In this document: positions 44,492-54,002 of the stretch, piece by piece
Numbering within the stretch: the first letter of the stretch is position 1
Layout: each line of letters opens with the position of its first letter
Assembly (NCBI RefSeq): GCF_000186265.1
Contig: NC_014934.1
Span: 2,232,001 to 2,296,000 of the forward strand
DNA: 64,000 nt
Reading direction: 5' to 3'
From: Cellulophaga algicola DSM 14237
Lineage (GTDB): Bacteria > Bacteroidota > Bacteroidia > Flavobacteriales > Flavobacteriaceae
Position numbers and translations under genes: made by a program
Notes under the pieces: generated by a model
What the model was told of the DNA's origin: nothing
What the model saw: the letters and a program-made list of their open reading frames with translations, nothing else
The model's database searches: none

Positions 44492-44857
44492 TTATTTCTT
44501 TTTAAGTTCACTATCTATTAATGCTTTTAGATCTTCCAATTCTTCTTTAGTTAGTTGTGTCTCTTGTGTAAAGAAGGATGCAAACTGACTAGCGCTATCA
44601 TTAAAAAAGTTTTTTATGAGTCCGTTTACATGCTTAGAAAAATAATCTTTCTTTTTTACTAAGGGGTAATATTCTCTTGATCTCCCTAGCGTTTTATACG
44701 CTACGAACCCTTTGTCTGTCATCCTTTTTAGTAATGTTGCTATTGTAGTGGTGGCGGGTTTGGGGTCCTCGTAAGTTGCTAACAAATCTTTCATGAGAGC
44801 AGTTTTCTGCTTCCATAGTATATTCATTAATTCTTCTTCGGATTTTGATAGCTGCAT
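44492..44857 (-). CDS. BlaI/MecI-family repressor, second locus
   Basis: 121 residues with the family's HTH (PATTTIATLLKRMTDKGFVAYK) and opening LSKSEEELMNILWKQKTALM. It lies two bases before the M56 gene on the same strand. It is distinct from the protein at 31792, with different operator sequence upstream, so the two systems are probably separate. Confidence 0.9.
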   Translation of the reverse strand: MQLSKSEEELMNILWKQKTALMKDLLATYEDPKPATTTIATLLKRMTDKGFVAYKTLGRSREYYPLVKKKDYFSKHVNGLIKNFFNDSASQFASFFTQETQLTKEELEDLKALIDSELKKK

Positions 44858-44908
44858 ATATCTTCTATTTAATATAGTGTTCTACAAACATGGAATAAAT
44901 ATTTTAAT

Positions 44909-44922
44909 TCTACATGTGTAGA
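44909..44922 (-). promoter_or_regulatory. BlaI-type operator, second locus
   Basis: TCTACATGTGTAGA: perfect 6-base arms TCTACA/TGTAGA with a 2-base centre, close to the classic TACA...TGTA BlaI site. A half site TTCTACA lies at about 44880. It sits 52 bases before the repressor start. Confidence 0.6.
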
Positions 44923-44944
44923 GGTGTTTTTTTAGAACAAAAAA

Positions 44945-44972
44945 AAATCCATTCGTTTAAGAATGGATTTTA
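44945..44972. terminator. bidirectional terminator
   Basis: AAAATCCATTC, loop GTTTAA, GAATGGATTTT. A and T tracts flank both sides. On the minus strand it ends the gene at 45000-45437. Confidence 0.7.
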
Positions 44973-44999
44973 TAAATAGCGTGTTATATTTTATATTGA

Positions 45000-45437
45000 C
45001 TACTCTGTATCTTTTTTAAAGTAAGAAGCATATATTCCATAAAGAACTACAAGAGCAAGCAAGCCTAGTACTATTTTTCCACCGATGCGGTCAAAAAATG
45101 ATGCCGACGCGGTTTCTGGAATTTCAACTTTTGCAAGAGCTGCAATTTCAATTAATTGTTCAGGAGTTAATTCTACATAAGTGTCATCATCTACATATCC
45201 TGTAATAACAACTTCTGTATTACTATAAGGCAACCAAACAATATGGCTAATGGTGTACATTTTTCCAATATCAAAATACGTACCGTCTTCTAGTTGAAAT
45301 TCTTCGGTATCCGGTAAGTCGAGGATTTTGATTATTTTGTCCTCATCACCGTAAGGAATAGGAATTCCTACTCTGGCAATAGCTGCATTTATTCCTAAAA
45401 ATAGAAGTCCGACTGTAAATAATGTGCTTAATTTCAT
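45000..45437 (-). CDS. small membrane-anchored exported protein
   Basis: A signal peptide (TLFTVGLLFLGINAAIA), an acidic middle (YVDDDTYVELTPEQLIEIAAL) and a C-terminal helix (GKIVLGLLALVVLYGIYASYF) before KKDTE. It should be anchored by the C-terminus with the body outside the cytoplasm. No family is recognised. Single-gene unit with a terminator. Confidence 0.65.
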   Translation of the reverse strand: MKLSTLFTVGLLFLGINAAIARVGIPIPYGDEDKIIKILDLPDTEEFQLEDGTYFDIGKMYTISHIVWLPYSNTEVVITGYVDDDTYVELTPEQLIEIAALAKVEIPETASASFFDRIGGKIVLGLLALVVLYGIYASYFKKDTE

Positions 45438-45649
45438 TGGTTTGTTATTTATATTAGAGCTGTAAATTTATAACTAATAATCGCAAAATTTTGGTTTATA
45501 GTATAAATCATTATGTATTTCGTCGAATATATGCTGTTATTTTTTTTGTAAATACTATTCAAAAATAGTATTTGTAGTATTAGATAGGTATAAAGTACGC
45601 CTACTCTCGTCAATTTTTTTAAGTTTGCAGGGATAAAAATTTAAAAAAC

Positions 45650-46228
45650 ATGAGCATACTAGAAGAATTGATAGAAAGAAGCGGAAATAAATGTGAGTTA
45701 TGTACGTCAACAGCTGATTTGCAGGTATATGAAGTTCCGCCAGTTTCTATAAGCGGTGTAGATAGTAGTCTTTTAGCCTGTGGTGTTTGTGTAGATCAGA
45801 TAGAAAACCCAGAAAATACAGACCCTAATCATTGGAGATGTTTAAACGATAGCATGTGGAGTGAATATGACACAGTTAAGGTAGTAGCATGGAGAATGCT
45901 ATCTCGTTTAAAAGGAGAGGGCTGGCCTAAAGATTTGCTTGAAATGATTTATTTAGAAGATGAAACACTAAAGTTTGCCAAAGCTACCGGCGAAGGATTG
46001 GCGGAAGCGGATAAAATTATCCATAGAGATGTGAATGGGGTGATTTTGGAAAATGGGGATAGTGTTGTTTTGATAAAAGATTTGAAAATCAAAGGTTCTA
46101 GCCAGGTTGCAAAACAGGGAACAGCTGTTCGTAAAATATCTTTAGATCGTGAGAATGCAGAATTTATAGAAGGTAAAGTTGGCCCTACAATGACCGTAAT
46201 TATTACAAAATTCGTAAAGAAACTATAA
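45650..46228 (+). CDS. PhnA/YjdM-family zinc-ribbon protein
   Basis: An N-terminal zinc ribbon (NKCELCTS and LACGVCVDQI) and the C-terminal PhnA domain (RDVNGVILENGDSVVLIKDL, KGSSQVAKQGTAVRKI). 192 residues, longer than the 111 of E. coli YjdM because of a linker that includes WRMLSRLKGEGWPKDLLE. Despite the name the family is not shown to act on phosphonates here. Upstream 45438-45649 holds TAAGTTTG near 45620, a -7-like box. Confidence 0.82.
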   Translation: MSILEELIERSGNKCELCTSTADLQVYEVPPVSISGVDSSLLACGVCVDQIENPENTDPNHWRCLNDSMWSEYDTVKVVAWRMLSRLKGEGWPKDLLEMIYLEDETLKFAKATGEGLAEADKIIHRDVNGVILENGDSVVLIKDLKIKGSSQVAKQGTAVRKISLDRENAEFIEGKVGPTMTVIITKFVKKL

Positions 46229-46234
46229 GTATTT

Positions 46235-46316
46235 GCGTTAGGGATAGCAGTGTAAAGCCCACAACCGTTTTTACGGTGAGGACTTGAAACGTATAGCCCG
46301 GACCTTTAGGTAACGT
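46235..46316 (+). ncRNA. structured RNA candidate, possibly Flavo-1-like
   Basis: GCGTTA (46235) can pair with TAACGT (46311) to close the element; GGGATAG can pair toward TATAGCCC; and ACCGTTTTTACGGT is an inner hairpin. The GAGGACTTG...GTATAGCCCG wording resembles a repeated intergenic RNA seen in Bacteroidota. The Flavo-1 name is from memory and unverified. A terminator follows at once. Confidence 0.45.
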
Positions 46317-46318
46317 CA

Positions 46319-46357
46319 TAAAAAAAGTCCGTTTTCATAAGAGAACGGACTTTTTTA
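46319..46357. terminator. bidirectional terminator
   Basis: GTCCGTTTTC, loop ATAA, GAGAACGGAC (46327-46350), flanked by A7 and T6. It can serve the RNA candidate or PhnA on the plus strand and the NYN gene on the minus strand. Confidence 0.8.
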
Positions 46358-46363
46358 TTTTAA

Positions 46364-47122
46364 TTATTTTTTCTTAGGATTGTGCTTTTGCTTAATCCGA
46401 ACAAAAATTAATTTATTTTTGCTCTTTGAATTTTCACGTTGTTCCAATTCAAAAATATCAATAGACTTAATTAAAGGGGTAAGCTTATCAAAGCCATAAT
46501 TCCTGGAATCGAAATTAGGCTGTTTCTTTTGTAATAAACTCCCGACATCGCCTAGAAAAGCCCAACCATCATCATCTGAAACATCTGCGATTGTAGTTTT
46601 TATAAGCTGTATATCTTTTCTCGTAATTTTATCTACGGTGTCTTTGGTGCCATCTTTTTCACTATCATTTTCTGGGCTCTCTATTTTTGATTTCAGAATT
46701 TCAATATAGATAAATTTATCACAAGCAACAATAAACGGATTTGGTGTTTTTTTCTCTCCGATTCCGATAACTTTCATACCTGCTTCTCGTAAACGAGTTG
46801 CAAGTCTGGTAAAATCACTATCACTGGAAACCAAACAAAAGCCGTTTACTTTTTCTGAATATAAAATATCCATGGCATCAATAATCATGGCAGAATCTGT
46901 AGCATTTTTACCTGTGGTATAGCCATATTGCTGAATGGGAGTTATAGCATTCTCCAACAATAGATTTTTCCATTTGGTTAAATTAGGCTTGGTCCAATCG
47001 CCATAGATTCTTTTAATGGTTGGGTTGCCATACTTTGCAATTTCTTCCATCATTTCTTTTACTTGAGCAGAAGGAATGTTGTCGCCATCAATAAGCACTG
47101 CTAAATTTATATTTGAATCCAT
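46364..47122 (-). CDS. NYN-domain RNase-like protein (LabA/DUF88)
   Basis: Residues 1-150 form a NYN (PIN-like) domain with acidic metal residues in AVLIDGDNIPS, KNATDSAMIIDAMDILYS and FCLVSSDSDFTRLATRLRE. The rest (DVSDDDGWAFLGDVGSLLQK...) fits an OST-HTH/LOTUS RNA-binding domain. NYN plus OST-HTH suggests RNA cleavage or binding; target unknown. Confidence 0.85.
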   Translation of the reverse strand: MDSNINLAVLIDGDNIPSAQVKEMMEEIAKYGNPTIKRIYGDWTKPNLTKWKNLLLENAITPIQQYGYTTGKNATDSAMIIDAMDILYSEKVNGFCLVSSDSDFTRLATRLREAGMKVIGIGEKKTPNPFIVACDKFIYIEILKSKIESPENDSEKDGTKDTVDKITRKDIQLIKTTIADVSDDDGWAFLGDVGSLLQKKQPNFDSRNYGFDKLTPLIKSIDIFELEQRENSKSKNKLIFVRIKQKHNPKKK

Positions 47123-47161
47123 TGTATAGTTTTTTACGGTATTAGTTACTAGTTCTACGTT

Positions 47162-48553
47162 TTATTTTTTAAATAACTCGGTATAATACTTATAAAAATA
47201 AGGAATAGTTTCTATTCCTTTTAAATAATTCCATACTCCAAAATGCTCATTAGGGGAGTGGATGGCATCACTATCTAAACCGAAGCCCATAAGGATAGTT
47301 TTACTATTTAATTCTTTTTCAAAAAGCGCTACAATAGGAATACTACCGCCACTACGTTGTGGGATGGGTTTTTTTCCAAAAGTTGTTTCGTAAGCTTTTG
47401 ATGCTGCTTGATAGCCAATTGTATTTATAGGTGTTACGTACCCTTGACCGCCATGGTGTGGTTTTACAAGGACTTTTGCACCTTCGGGAGCAATGCTCTC
47501 AAAATGTTTTTTAAATAACTCGGTAATTTCTTTCCAATCTTGGTTGGGTACTAAGCGCATAGATATTTTTGCGAAAGCTTTACTTGCAATAACCGTTTTA
47601 GCACCTTCGCCAGTATAACCGCCCCAGATTCCGTTTACATCAAGTGTTGGTCTTATAGAGTTGCGTTCGTTAGTAGTATACCCATTTTCGCCATAAACAG
47701 CATCAATATCCAATGCGTCTTTATAATTCTCTAGACTAAAAGGAGCCTTTGCCATTTCTGCACGTTCTTCTTTAGAGAGTTCTTCTACCTTATCATAAAA
47801 CCCAGGAATAGTAATATGGTTGTTTTCATCGTGTAAACTAGCAATCATCTTCGTAAGAATATTGATAGGGTTGGCAACAGCGCCACCATATAAACCAGAA
47901 TGCAAATCGCGGTTTGGTCCGGTAACTTCTACCTCTACATAACTTAAGCCACGTAAACCTGTGGTTATAGAAGGTACGTCATTAGCGATCATGCCTGTAT
48001 CTGATATTAATATAATATCATTGGCAAGTTTCTCTTTATTGTTTGCTACGAAAATTGCTAAGTTGCTACTACCAACTTCTTCTTCGCCTTCAATCATGAA
48101 TTTTACATTACAAGGAAGTTGGTTTGTTTTTACCATATATTCCATTGCTTTTACATGCATATACATTTGACCTTTATCATCACAAGCACCACGAGCAAAA
48201 ATTGCTCCTTCAGGATGTTTGTCTGTTTTTTTGATGACAGGTTCGAACGGAGGAGAGGTCCATAAATTGATTGGATCTGCCGGTTGAACGTCATAATGAC
48301 CGTAAACAAGTACGGTTGGAAGGTCAGAATTTATGATTTTTTCACCATAAACGATCGGATAGCCATCTGTTTCGCAAATTTCTACAGCATCACATCCAGC
48401 TTCTGTTAATGCTTTTTTAACGGCATCTGCTGTATCTAAGACATCTTGCGTAAATGCAGTGTCTGCACTAACTGACGGCATTTTTAGGAGGTCTATAAGT
48501 TCTGAAATAAAGCGTTCTTTGTGTTCGGAAATGTAATTTTTTATTGCTTCCAT
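47162..48553 (-). CDS. M20-family dipeptidase
   Basis: A di-zinc peptidase with VLVYGHYDVQPAD, ARGACDDKGQMYMHVKA and EGEEEVGSSN (catalytic Glu pair), and a dimerisation domain in the middle (PNRDLHSGLYGGAVANP). 463 residues matches dipeptidases that release amino acids from short peptides in the cytoplasm. There is no signal peptide. Confidence 0.9.
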   Translation of the reverse strand: MEAIKNYISEHKERFISELIDLLKMPSVSADTAFTQDVLDTADAVKKALTEAGCDAVEICETDGYPIVYGEKIINSDLPTVLVYGHYDVQPADPINLWTSPPFEPVIKKTDKHPEGAIFARGACDDKGQMYMHVKAMEYMVKTNQLPCNVKFMIEGEEEVGSSNLAIFVANNKEKLANDIILISDTGMIANDVPSITTGLRGLSYVEVEVTGPNRDLHSGLYGGAVANPINILTKMIASLHDENNHITIPGFYDKVEELSKEERAEMAKAPFSLENYKDALDIDAVYGENGYTTNERNSIRPTLDVNGIWGGYTGEGAKTVIASKAFAKISMRLVPNQDWKEITELFKKHFESIAPEGAKVLVKPHHGGQGYVTPINTIGYQAASKAYETTFGKKPIPQRSGGSIPIVALFEKELNSKTILMGFGLDSDAIHSPNEHFGVWNYLKGIETIPYFYKYYTELFKK

Positions 48554-48747
48554 TTGTTGTTTTTAGTCGACTATAAAGCTACAAAAAAGAAGTTTTTTCA
48601 AGTAAGTATTTCTAAATTGAATTTTTACTTTATATTTGCACTCCTTTAGCGAAACAAATAGAAATATTTTAAGAGCCAAAAGGAAGTTTTTTGAAAGTAT
48701 GGAGTTCTCAAAATATCGAGATATACACCTAATGAAGTGAAAAAAAT

Positions 48748-48829
48748 GCAGGCGTGGTGGAATTGGTAGACACGCTAGACTTAGGATCTAGTGCCGCGAG
48801 GTGTGAGAGTTCGAGTCTCTCCGCCTGTA
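48748..48829 (+). tRNA. tRNA-Leu (anticodon UAG)
   Basis: Acceptor GCAGGCG/CGCCTGT (first pair G-U), anticodon stem CTAGA/TCTAG around loop CTTAGGA giving UAG, a long variable arm (TGCCGCGAGGTGT region) typical of Leu, and a T-loop TTCGAGT. CCA is not encoded. A TATATTTG -7 box lies at 48631-48638. Confidence 0.93.
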
Positions 48830-48839
48830 CAGAGTAAAA

Positions 48840-48869
48840 AGCCTTTCGAGAAATCGAGAGGCTTTTTTT
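48840..48869 (+). terminator. terminator after tRNA-Leu
   Basis: GCCTTTCGA, loop GAAA, TCGAGAGGC and a run of seven T. After it, 48870-49110 holds no gene that I can see. Confidence 0.8.
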
Positions 48870-49113
48870 ATTTCTTCTGTTTAATTTTTGATTTTTCTTC
48901 TACAATAATTGATTTTAAACAACATTATTTTCTATTCTGAAGCGTAATTATCCTTTATAGAAGAGCAGAAATGCCGCTTTTTTAAAATTTAACTATTTAG
49001 TTTTAATTGCTGCGTCCTCAATAATCATAGGTCTTTACTGTTGATTTGGGAATATTAGATTGCGAAAATTAAATAGCTGATAATGTTTTTTAAAAATTAA
49101 GAATAAAATAACA

Positions 49114-49156
49114 TATATTTGGAACACCAGTTTGGTTCACCAGTTTGGTGCACCAA
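49114..49156 (+). promoter_or_regulatory. promoter with three 13-bp FadR-type operator repeats
   Basis: A -7 box TATATTTG (49114-49121) runs into three adjacent 13-mers: TTTGGAACACCAG (49118), TTTGGTTCACCAG (49131), TTTGGTGCACCAA (49144). The last contains the perfect palindrome TTGGTGCACCAA. TGGnnnnCCA-type dyads are typical for FadR-type GntR regulators, and one is encoded at 54003. Position after the -7 box suggests repression. Confidence 0.7.
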
Positions 49157-49200
49157 TAAGGAGGACTCAACTTCTTTTATTAATTAAAATGAAATTTTAG

Positions 49201-52200
49201 ATGAAATTAAAAATTAAACTAATGGCAATGATCGTATTGGTCTTCAATATGTCATTATTTGCACAAGATGGATACGTGTTATCCGGAACAGTATTAGATG
49301 GGGCAAATATGCCAATCCCAGGTGTAAATGTACTAGTTGCAAATTCTACAACGGGTACGGCTACAGATTTTGATGGTATCTTTCAATTGAAAGTTAAACG
49401 TGGAGACGTACTTAAGTTTTCTTACATAGGCTACGTTACGCAATCGATTTCGATTACAGATCAACAAACGATCTCTGTTGTTATGGCAGAAGATGCTAGT
49501 CAACTTGAAGAAGTGGTCGTTGTAGGATATGGCTCTCAGAAAAAAAGTGACATTACTGGAGCAGTTTCTTCAGTAAAGTCTGAAGACCTAAATGCATTTC
49601 CTTTAGCAAATGCAGAACAGGCATTACAAGGGCGTGCTGCCGGTGTAGTAGTGCAATCTAATAATGGTGGTGAGCCTGGAGCTCCTATATCAATAAAGGT
49701 GAGAGGTAATACTTCTATTGGAGCAAACAGTGGCCCTCTCATTGTTGTAGATGGTTTTGTGGGCGCAACAATGCCACAGGCTAATGACATTGAGTCTATG
49801 GAGGTGTTAAAAGATGCTTCAGCAACAGCTATTTATGGTTCTAGAGGTTCTGGAGGAGTTGTTTTGGTAACTACAAAAAAAGGCAAGAATGGTAGGTTGT
49901 CCGTAGAGGTAAATACGAGTTACTCTTCTCAAAGTACTGCAAATAGATTAGATTTATTGAATGCAGACGAGTTTGCAGCGTATCAGCAATCTTTCCGTAC
50001 ATATGAACAAGGAACAGCAAATACGGATTGGCAGGATGAAATTTATCAAACAGGAAGTACTGCTAATCATCAGTTTTCTTTTTCGGGTGGTAGTGAAAAT
50101 ATAAATTTTTATGCTTCTGCAAATTATTTTAAACAAGATGGAATTATAGTTAATTCTGATTTTGAAAAATTAACGTTCCTATCTAATGTAGACGCACAAG
50201 TAACTGAAAAGTTAAAATTAGGTATGAATATTTATGGTAGTAGAGGAACTAAAAATGGAGTGCTTACGCAGTCAACAGGTGATACCGCAAATGGAGGAGG
50301 AGATGATGTTATTTCATTAGCATTTAGATTTACTCCAGATAGAGGCATCTACAATACAGATGGTACTTTTACTCAGAATTCTGTGGGTGACGGTATTGAA
50401 AATCCATGGGCTGTTGCTAATGAATTAATAAATGAAACTAAATCAGATAACTTCAGAACTAATTTGTATGCAAATTATGATATTTTAAAGAACCTTAGCT
50501 TTAAAACTACATTTGGTTATAGTACGCTTAATGAGACTGTAGGGCAATTTAAGCCGCAAACTTTTAAACTCTCAATTGGATATGCAAGCTTGGATAATAA
50601 AAGAACTACAAATCTTTTAAGTGAGAACTACTTAACATACAATGCTGAAATAGGAAAAGGTAATTTAACTTTATTAGCAGGTTATTCTTATCAAAAGCAA
50701 AATACAGTTTATTTTGGTGCACTTACTCAGGAGCTTCTTTCTGATGATTTTCTTTTCTATAATTTAGCGGCAGGTCAACTTCAAACTCGTAGAGTTGAAT
50801 CGTATTTTTCTGAATGGGAAATTCAATCGCAATTCGGGAGATTAAACTACGATTTTGATGATAAATATTTATTAACTGCAACAGTGAGACGTGACGGAGC
50901 TTCTAACTTTGCAGAAAATGAGAAATATGCAATTTTCCCATCTGGGGCATTGGGTTGGAAAATATCTAATGAAGAGTTTTTAAAGGGTAGTAAAACGGTT
51001 TCTAACTTAAAATTAAGAGCTAGTTATGGGGTAACAGGTAATCAGGCAATTTCGCCATACCAATCTTTGTCACAACTATCTATAACACCTTCAACAGACG
51101 TAAATACAGATCCGTCAGTTTCAGTTGCTCAGGAGGCTAATCCTGATTTAAAATGGGAATCATCGTATCAAACTAATTTAGGTTTAGATTTAGGTTTGTT
51201 TAGTAATAGAATTTCACTTTCACTTGATTATTATAATATCGATACAAAAGATCTTTTATTAGAAACAGCGGTTTTACCGGCATATAGTGGCGCTGTAGAT
51301 TTAGAAGTTTATTCTAACGTTGGAGAAATTAATAATAAAGGTTTTGAAATTTCTTTAAGTACAAAAAATATTTACACGGATAATTTTAGTTGGACGACAG
51401 ATTTCAATTGGGCTGCAAATAGAAATAAGGCAGTTAAGTTGAATAATGGAGATATCATCGATGGGGCGGCACCAAGTTATTTTTCTTCAGGAAAAGATAC
51501 ATATATTCTTAGAGAAGGTGAAGCGATTGGATTATTCTGGGGTCATGATTACCAAGGAGTTTATCAAGGTGGGAGTGTGCCAGAAGGTACTGCTCTTAAA
51601 GAATCGTATAACCAGGCAGGAGATCCTTTGTTTGTTGATGTTAATTCTGACGGCGTAATTAATGCAGATGATTTAAAAACAATAGGTGATCCTAATCAAG
51701 ATTTTACTTTTGGGGTTACTAATAATTTTAGTTATAAGAATTTAGATTTAAATATCTTTTTTCAAGGTGCTGTAGGGGGCGAAATTTTAAACCTTACCAA
51801 TGTACAATTGTATAACGGTGATTCAAATGCTCTTACAGATATTCAAAATGCATGGACACCAACAAATACAGAAACAAATATACCTTCTGCAAAAATTAGA
51901 GATAGAGAAATTTCTTCACGTTTTGTAGAGGATGGTAGTTATGTAAGATTAAAAAATATAGCATTAGGATATAATTTTCCTTCAGATGTAGTTGAAAAGT
52001 TAGGATTAGACAATCTTAGGTTAACACTAAGTGGTCAGAATTTATTGACATTTACAAAGTACTCTGGTTTAGATCCTGAAGTTAGCTACTTCGGTGGTGG
52101 AGGTGGAAGTACAGGATCGGGGAACGTAGTTCAAGGACATGACTTTGGGAACTACCCAACTGTTAAGTCTGTGAATTTTAGTCTTAATTTAAAATTTTAA
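49201..52200 (+). CDS. SusC/RagA-type TonB-dependent outer-membrane transporter
   Basis: A signal peptide (MIVLVFNMSLFAQ), then a carboxypeptidase-regulatory-like domain (VLSGTVLDGANMPIPGVNV), the family's LEEVVVVGYGSQKKSDITGAV, a plug (IYGSRGSGGVVLVTTKKG) and a beta barrel to the C-terminal VNFSLNLKF. 999 residues is normal. Such transporters bring oligosaccharides through the outer membrane with SusD, encoded 25 bases downstream. The sugar is not evident. Confidence 0.93.
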   Translation: MKLKIKLMAMIVLVFNMSLFAQDGYVLSGTVLDGANMPIPGVNVLVANSTTGTATDFDGIFQLKVKRGDVLKFSYIGYVTQSISITDQQTISVVMAEDASQLEEVVVVGYGSQKKSDITGAVSSVKSEDLNAFPLANAEQALQGRAAGVVVQSNNGGEPGAPISIKVRGNTSIGANSGPLIVVDGFVGATMPQANDIESMEVLKDASATAIYGSRGSGGVVLVTTKKGKNGRLSVEVNTSYSSQSTANRLDLLNADEFAAYQQSFRTYEQGTANTDWQDEIYQTGSTANHQFSFSGGSENINFYASANYFKQDGIIVNSDFEKLTFLSNVDAQVTEKLKLGMNIYGSRGTKNGVLTQSTGDTANGGGDDVISLAFRFTPDRGIYNTDGTFTQNSVGDGIENPWAVANELINETKSDNFRTNLYANYDILKNLSFKTTFGYSTLNETVGQFKPQTFKLSIGYASLDNKRTTNLLSENYLTYNAEIGKGNLTLLAGYSYQKQNTVYFGALTQELLSDDFLFYNLAAGQLQTRRVESYFSEWEIQSQFGRLNYDFDDKYLLTATVRRDGASNFAENEKYAIFPSGALGWKISNEEFLKGSKTVSNLKLRASYGVTGNQAISPYQSLSQLSITPSTDVNTDPSVSVAQEANPDLKWESSYQTNLGLDLGLFSNRISLSLDYYNIDTKDLLLETAVLPAYSGAVDLEVYSNVGEINNKGFEISLSTKNIYTDNFSWTTDFNWAANRNKAVKLNNGDIIDGAAPSYFSSGKDTYILREGEAIGLFWGHDYQGVYQGGSVPEGTALKESYNQAGDPLFVDVNSDGVINADDLKTIGDPNQDFTFGVTNNFSYKNLDLNIFFQGAVGGEILNLTNVQLYNGDSNALTDIQNAWTPTNTETNIPSAKIRDREISSRFVEDGSYVRLKNIALGYNFPSDVVEKLGLDNLRLTLSGQNLLTFTKYSGLDPEVSYFGGGGGSTGSGNVVQGHDFGNYPTVKSVNFSLNLKF

Positions 52201-52225
52201 TCGATAATTTAAAAAATAATATATA

Positions 52226-53839
52226 ATGAAAACATATAAATATTTATTCTTATTGCTAGGATTATCAATGGTGGGATGTTCAGATTTAGAAGAATCGCCT
52301 ATTACTGAATTTAGTCCGGAAAGCTATTTTAGCTCTTTGAGTTTAGAGCAAGTAGAAGGATTTACCAGTGGTGCATATGCACACATGGTTCATAGAAATT
52401 TTATGTCAAGAGAAATGGCTCAGGTGCTAATGTTTCGTAGTGATATGATAGCTATAGGTAGAACAGGTGATCAAGATAGAATTGAAAATGACAACTTCAC
52501 TGTGCAAGCTAGTAATGCATTAATAGGAGGAGGTAGTAATTCTTATTGGCCTAAAGTGTATCAAATTATTGGTGCGTCTAATGAGGCGATTAAAGCAGGT
52601 AAATTGTTAGAAGGTGAAGATGAAGCTGTTCTAAATGAAGTTATAGCAAGAGCACGTTTTGCAAGAGCGTTTGCATACTTCCATTTAGTTAGACAATTTG
52701 GGGATATTCCATATTTAGATGATGATACATTATTGTCAGATGCTGCTCTGGCTCCGAGGACTACAGCAGCGGAAGTATATGTAAATATCATTGCCGATTT
52801 AGAGTTTGCAAAGGAGTGGTTACCAAATACACAAGTTTCAAGAGCTATACCAGCAAAATCAGCAGCCAGTGCTTTTTTGGCAGATGTGTATTTAACATTA
52901 GGTGATTTTTCATTAGCTTATGCAGAGGCCAAAGAAATAATAAATAATGAGAGTATATATAATTTAGGTTTAGAACCAGATTTTCAAAGTTTATTTAATA
53001 GTGACAAAAGTGATATTTCTATAGAGCCAATTTTTTCATTACATTTTACAGGTACAGCTGATGGAGATCAAGGCAAAGATTATCAAGCAGCTTTTACAGG
53101 TATTAGAACTGATAAACAATATATTGCGGCTAGCGGAGACTCTGTTGATGGAGGTTGGTCAGGAGAAGTGCCAGCTTTAGCAGTATATACTACATGGGAT
53201 TCTAATGATTACAGGAGAGCAGTAAGTTTTGATGATAAAGCAATTATCGGAGGTGTTGTAAGAACTTATGAAACCTTTACTATCGGTGATGGATCAGCTG
53301 TGAATCGTCCGCATGTAGCAAAATATACACGTATGGGGAATGGAACCTCTACAGATCTCAATCATAGAGCGTCAAAATCTAATTACTATATGATGAGGTA
53401 TGCTGATGTATTAATGATAGGAGCAGAAGCAGCAAATGAACTAGGGTTCACTGCTGATGCAGAGCTTTGGGTAAATAGGGTTATGGCTAGGTCTAGAGCT
53501 GGTGGAATTATTACAGGGGGGATTAATGATGGAGCTGTATTTGCAGAAAGTACAGTTCCTGCAGATCTTTCGGGGCTATCACAAGATGCTTTTAGAACTA
53601 GAATTTTAGATGAAAGAAGATTAGAATTTGCATTTGAAATGAAAAGATGGTATGATATTGTTAGAAGAAAATTGGGGGCAACAGCATTTGGTCCTAATGG
53701 TTTGGAATCAGAAGTGTCTACGGAATCTGGAGTAGGACCAGGTCCAAAGTCATTCAATCCAAGTCGTGATTACTTGCTTCCAATACCTCTTTCGGAAATA
53801 CAGATAAACCCAAATTTAACACAAAATGTAGGGTATTAA
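52226..53839 (+). CDS. SusD/RagB-type surface glycan-binding lipoprotein
   Basis: Lipobox VGCS (Cys18), then SusD-type helices with TPR-like repeats (ARARFARAFAYFHLVRQFGDIP), and the C-terminal RMLDERRLEFAFEMKRWYDIVRR-like block (RILDERRLEFAFEMKRWYD) plus YLLPIPLSEIQINPNLTQN. It acts as a lid on the SusC partner at the cell surface. 537 residues. Confidence 0.92.
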   Translation: MKTYKYLFLLLGLSMVGCSDLEESPITEFSPESYFSSLSLEQVEGFTSGAYAHMVHRNFMSREMAQVLMFRSDMIAIGRTGDQDRIENDNFTVQASNALIGGGSNSYWPKVYQIIGASNEAIKAGKLLEGEDEAVLNEVIARARFARAFAYFHLVRQFGDIPYLDDDTLLSDAALAPRTTAAEVYVNIIADLEFAKEWLPNTQVSRAIPAKSAASAFLADVYLTLGDFSLAYAEAKEIINNESIYNLGLEPDFQSLFNSDKSDISIEPIFSLHFTGTADGDQGKDYQAAFTGIRTDKQYIAASGDSVDGGWSGEVPALAVYTTWDSNDYRRAVSFDDKAIIGGVVRTYETFTIGDGSAVNRPHVAKYTRMGNGTSTDLNHRASKSNYYMMRYADVLMIGAEAANELGFTADAELWVNRVMARSRAGGIITGGINDGAVFAESTVPADLSGLSQDAFRTRILDERRLEFAFEMKRWYDIVRRKLGATAFGPNGLESEVSTESGVGPGPKSFNPSRDYLLPIPLSEIQINPNLTQNVGY

Positions 53840-54002
53840 AATATAACTAAATATAGTTTGAGTTGACTATGTTAGTTTTTTTGAGTTAATTTTAAGAATT
53901 TACTGGTCTAAACTTTAGATCAGTAAATTTTTTCAGTTTAAAGAGTAGGGGTAATTATTGTTGGGTTTTATAATTAGGTTTCAATTATTTAAGCATTTCC
54001 AG

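Noticed and set aside
22486-48553. Many open frames of 60-120 codons antisense to hut, hemW, mutS-like and other genes
   Set aside because: They lie opposite clearly conserved genes, have odd compositions and no family features. They are shadows of the real codon use.
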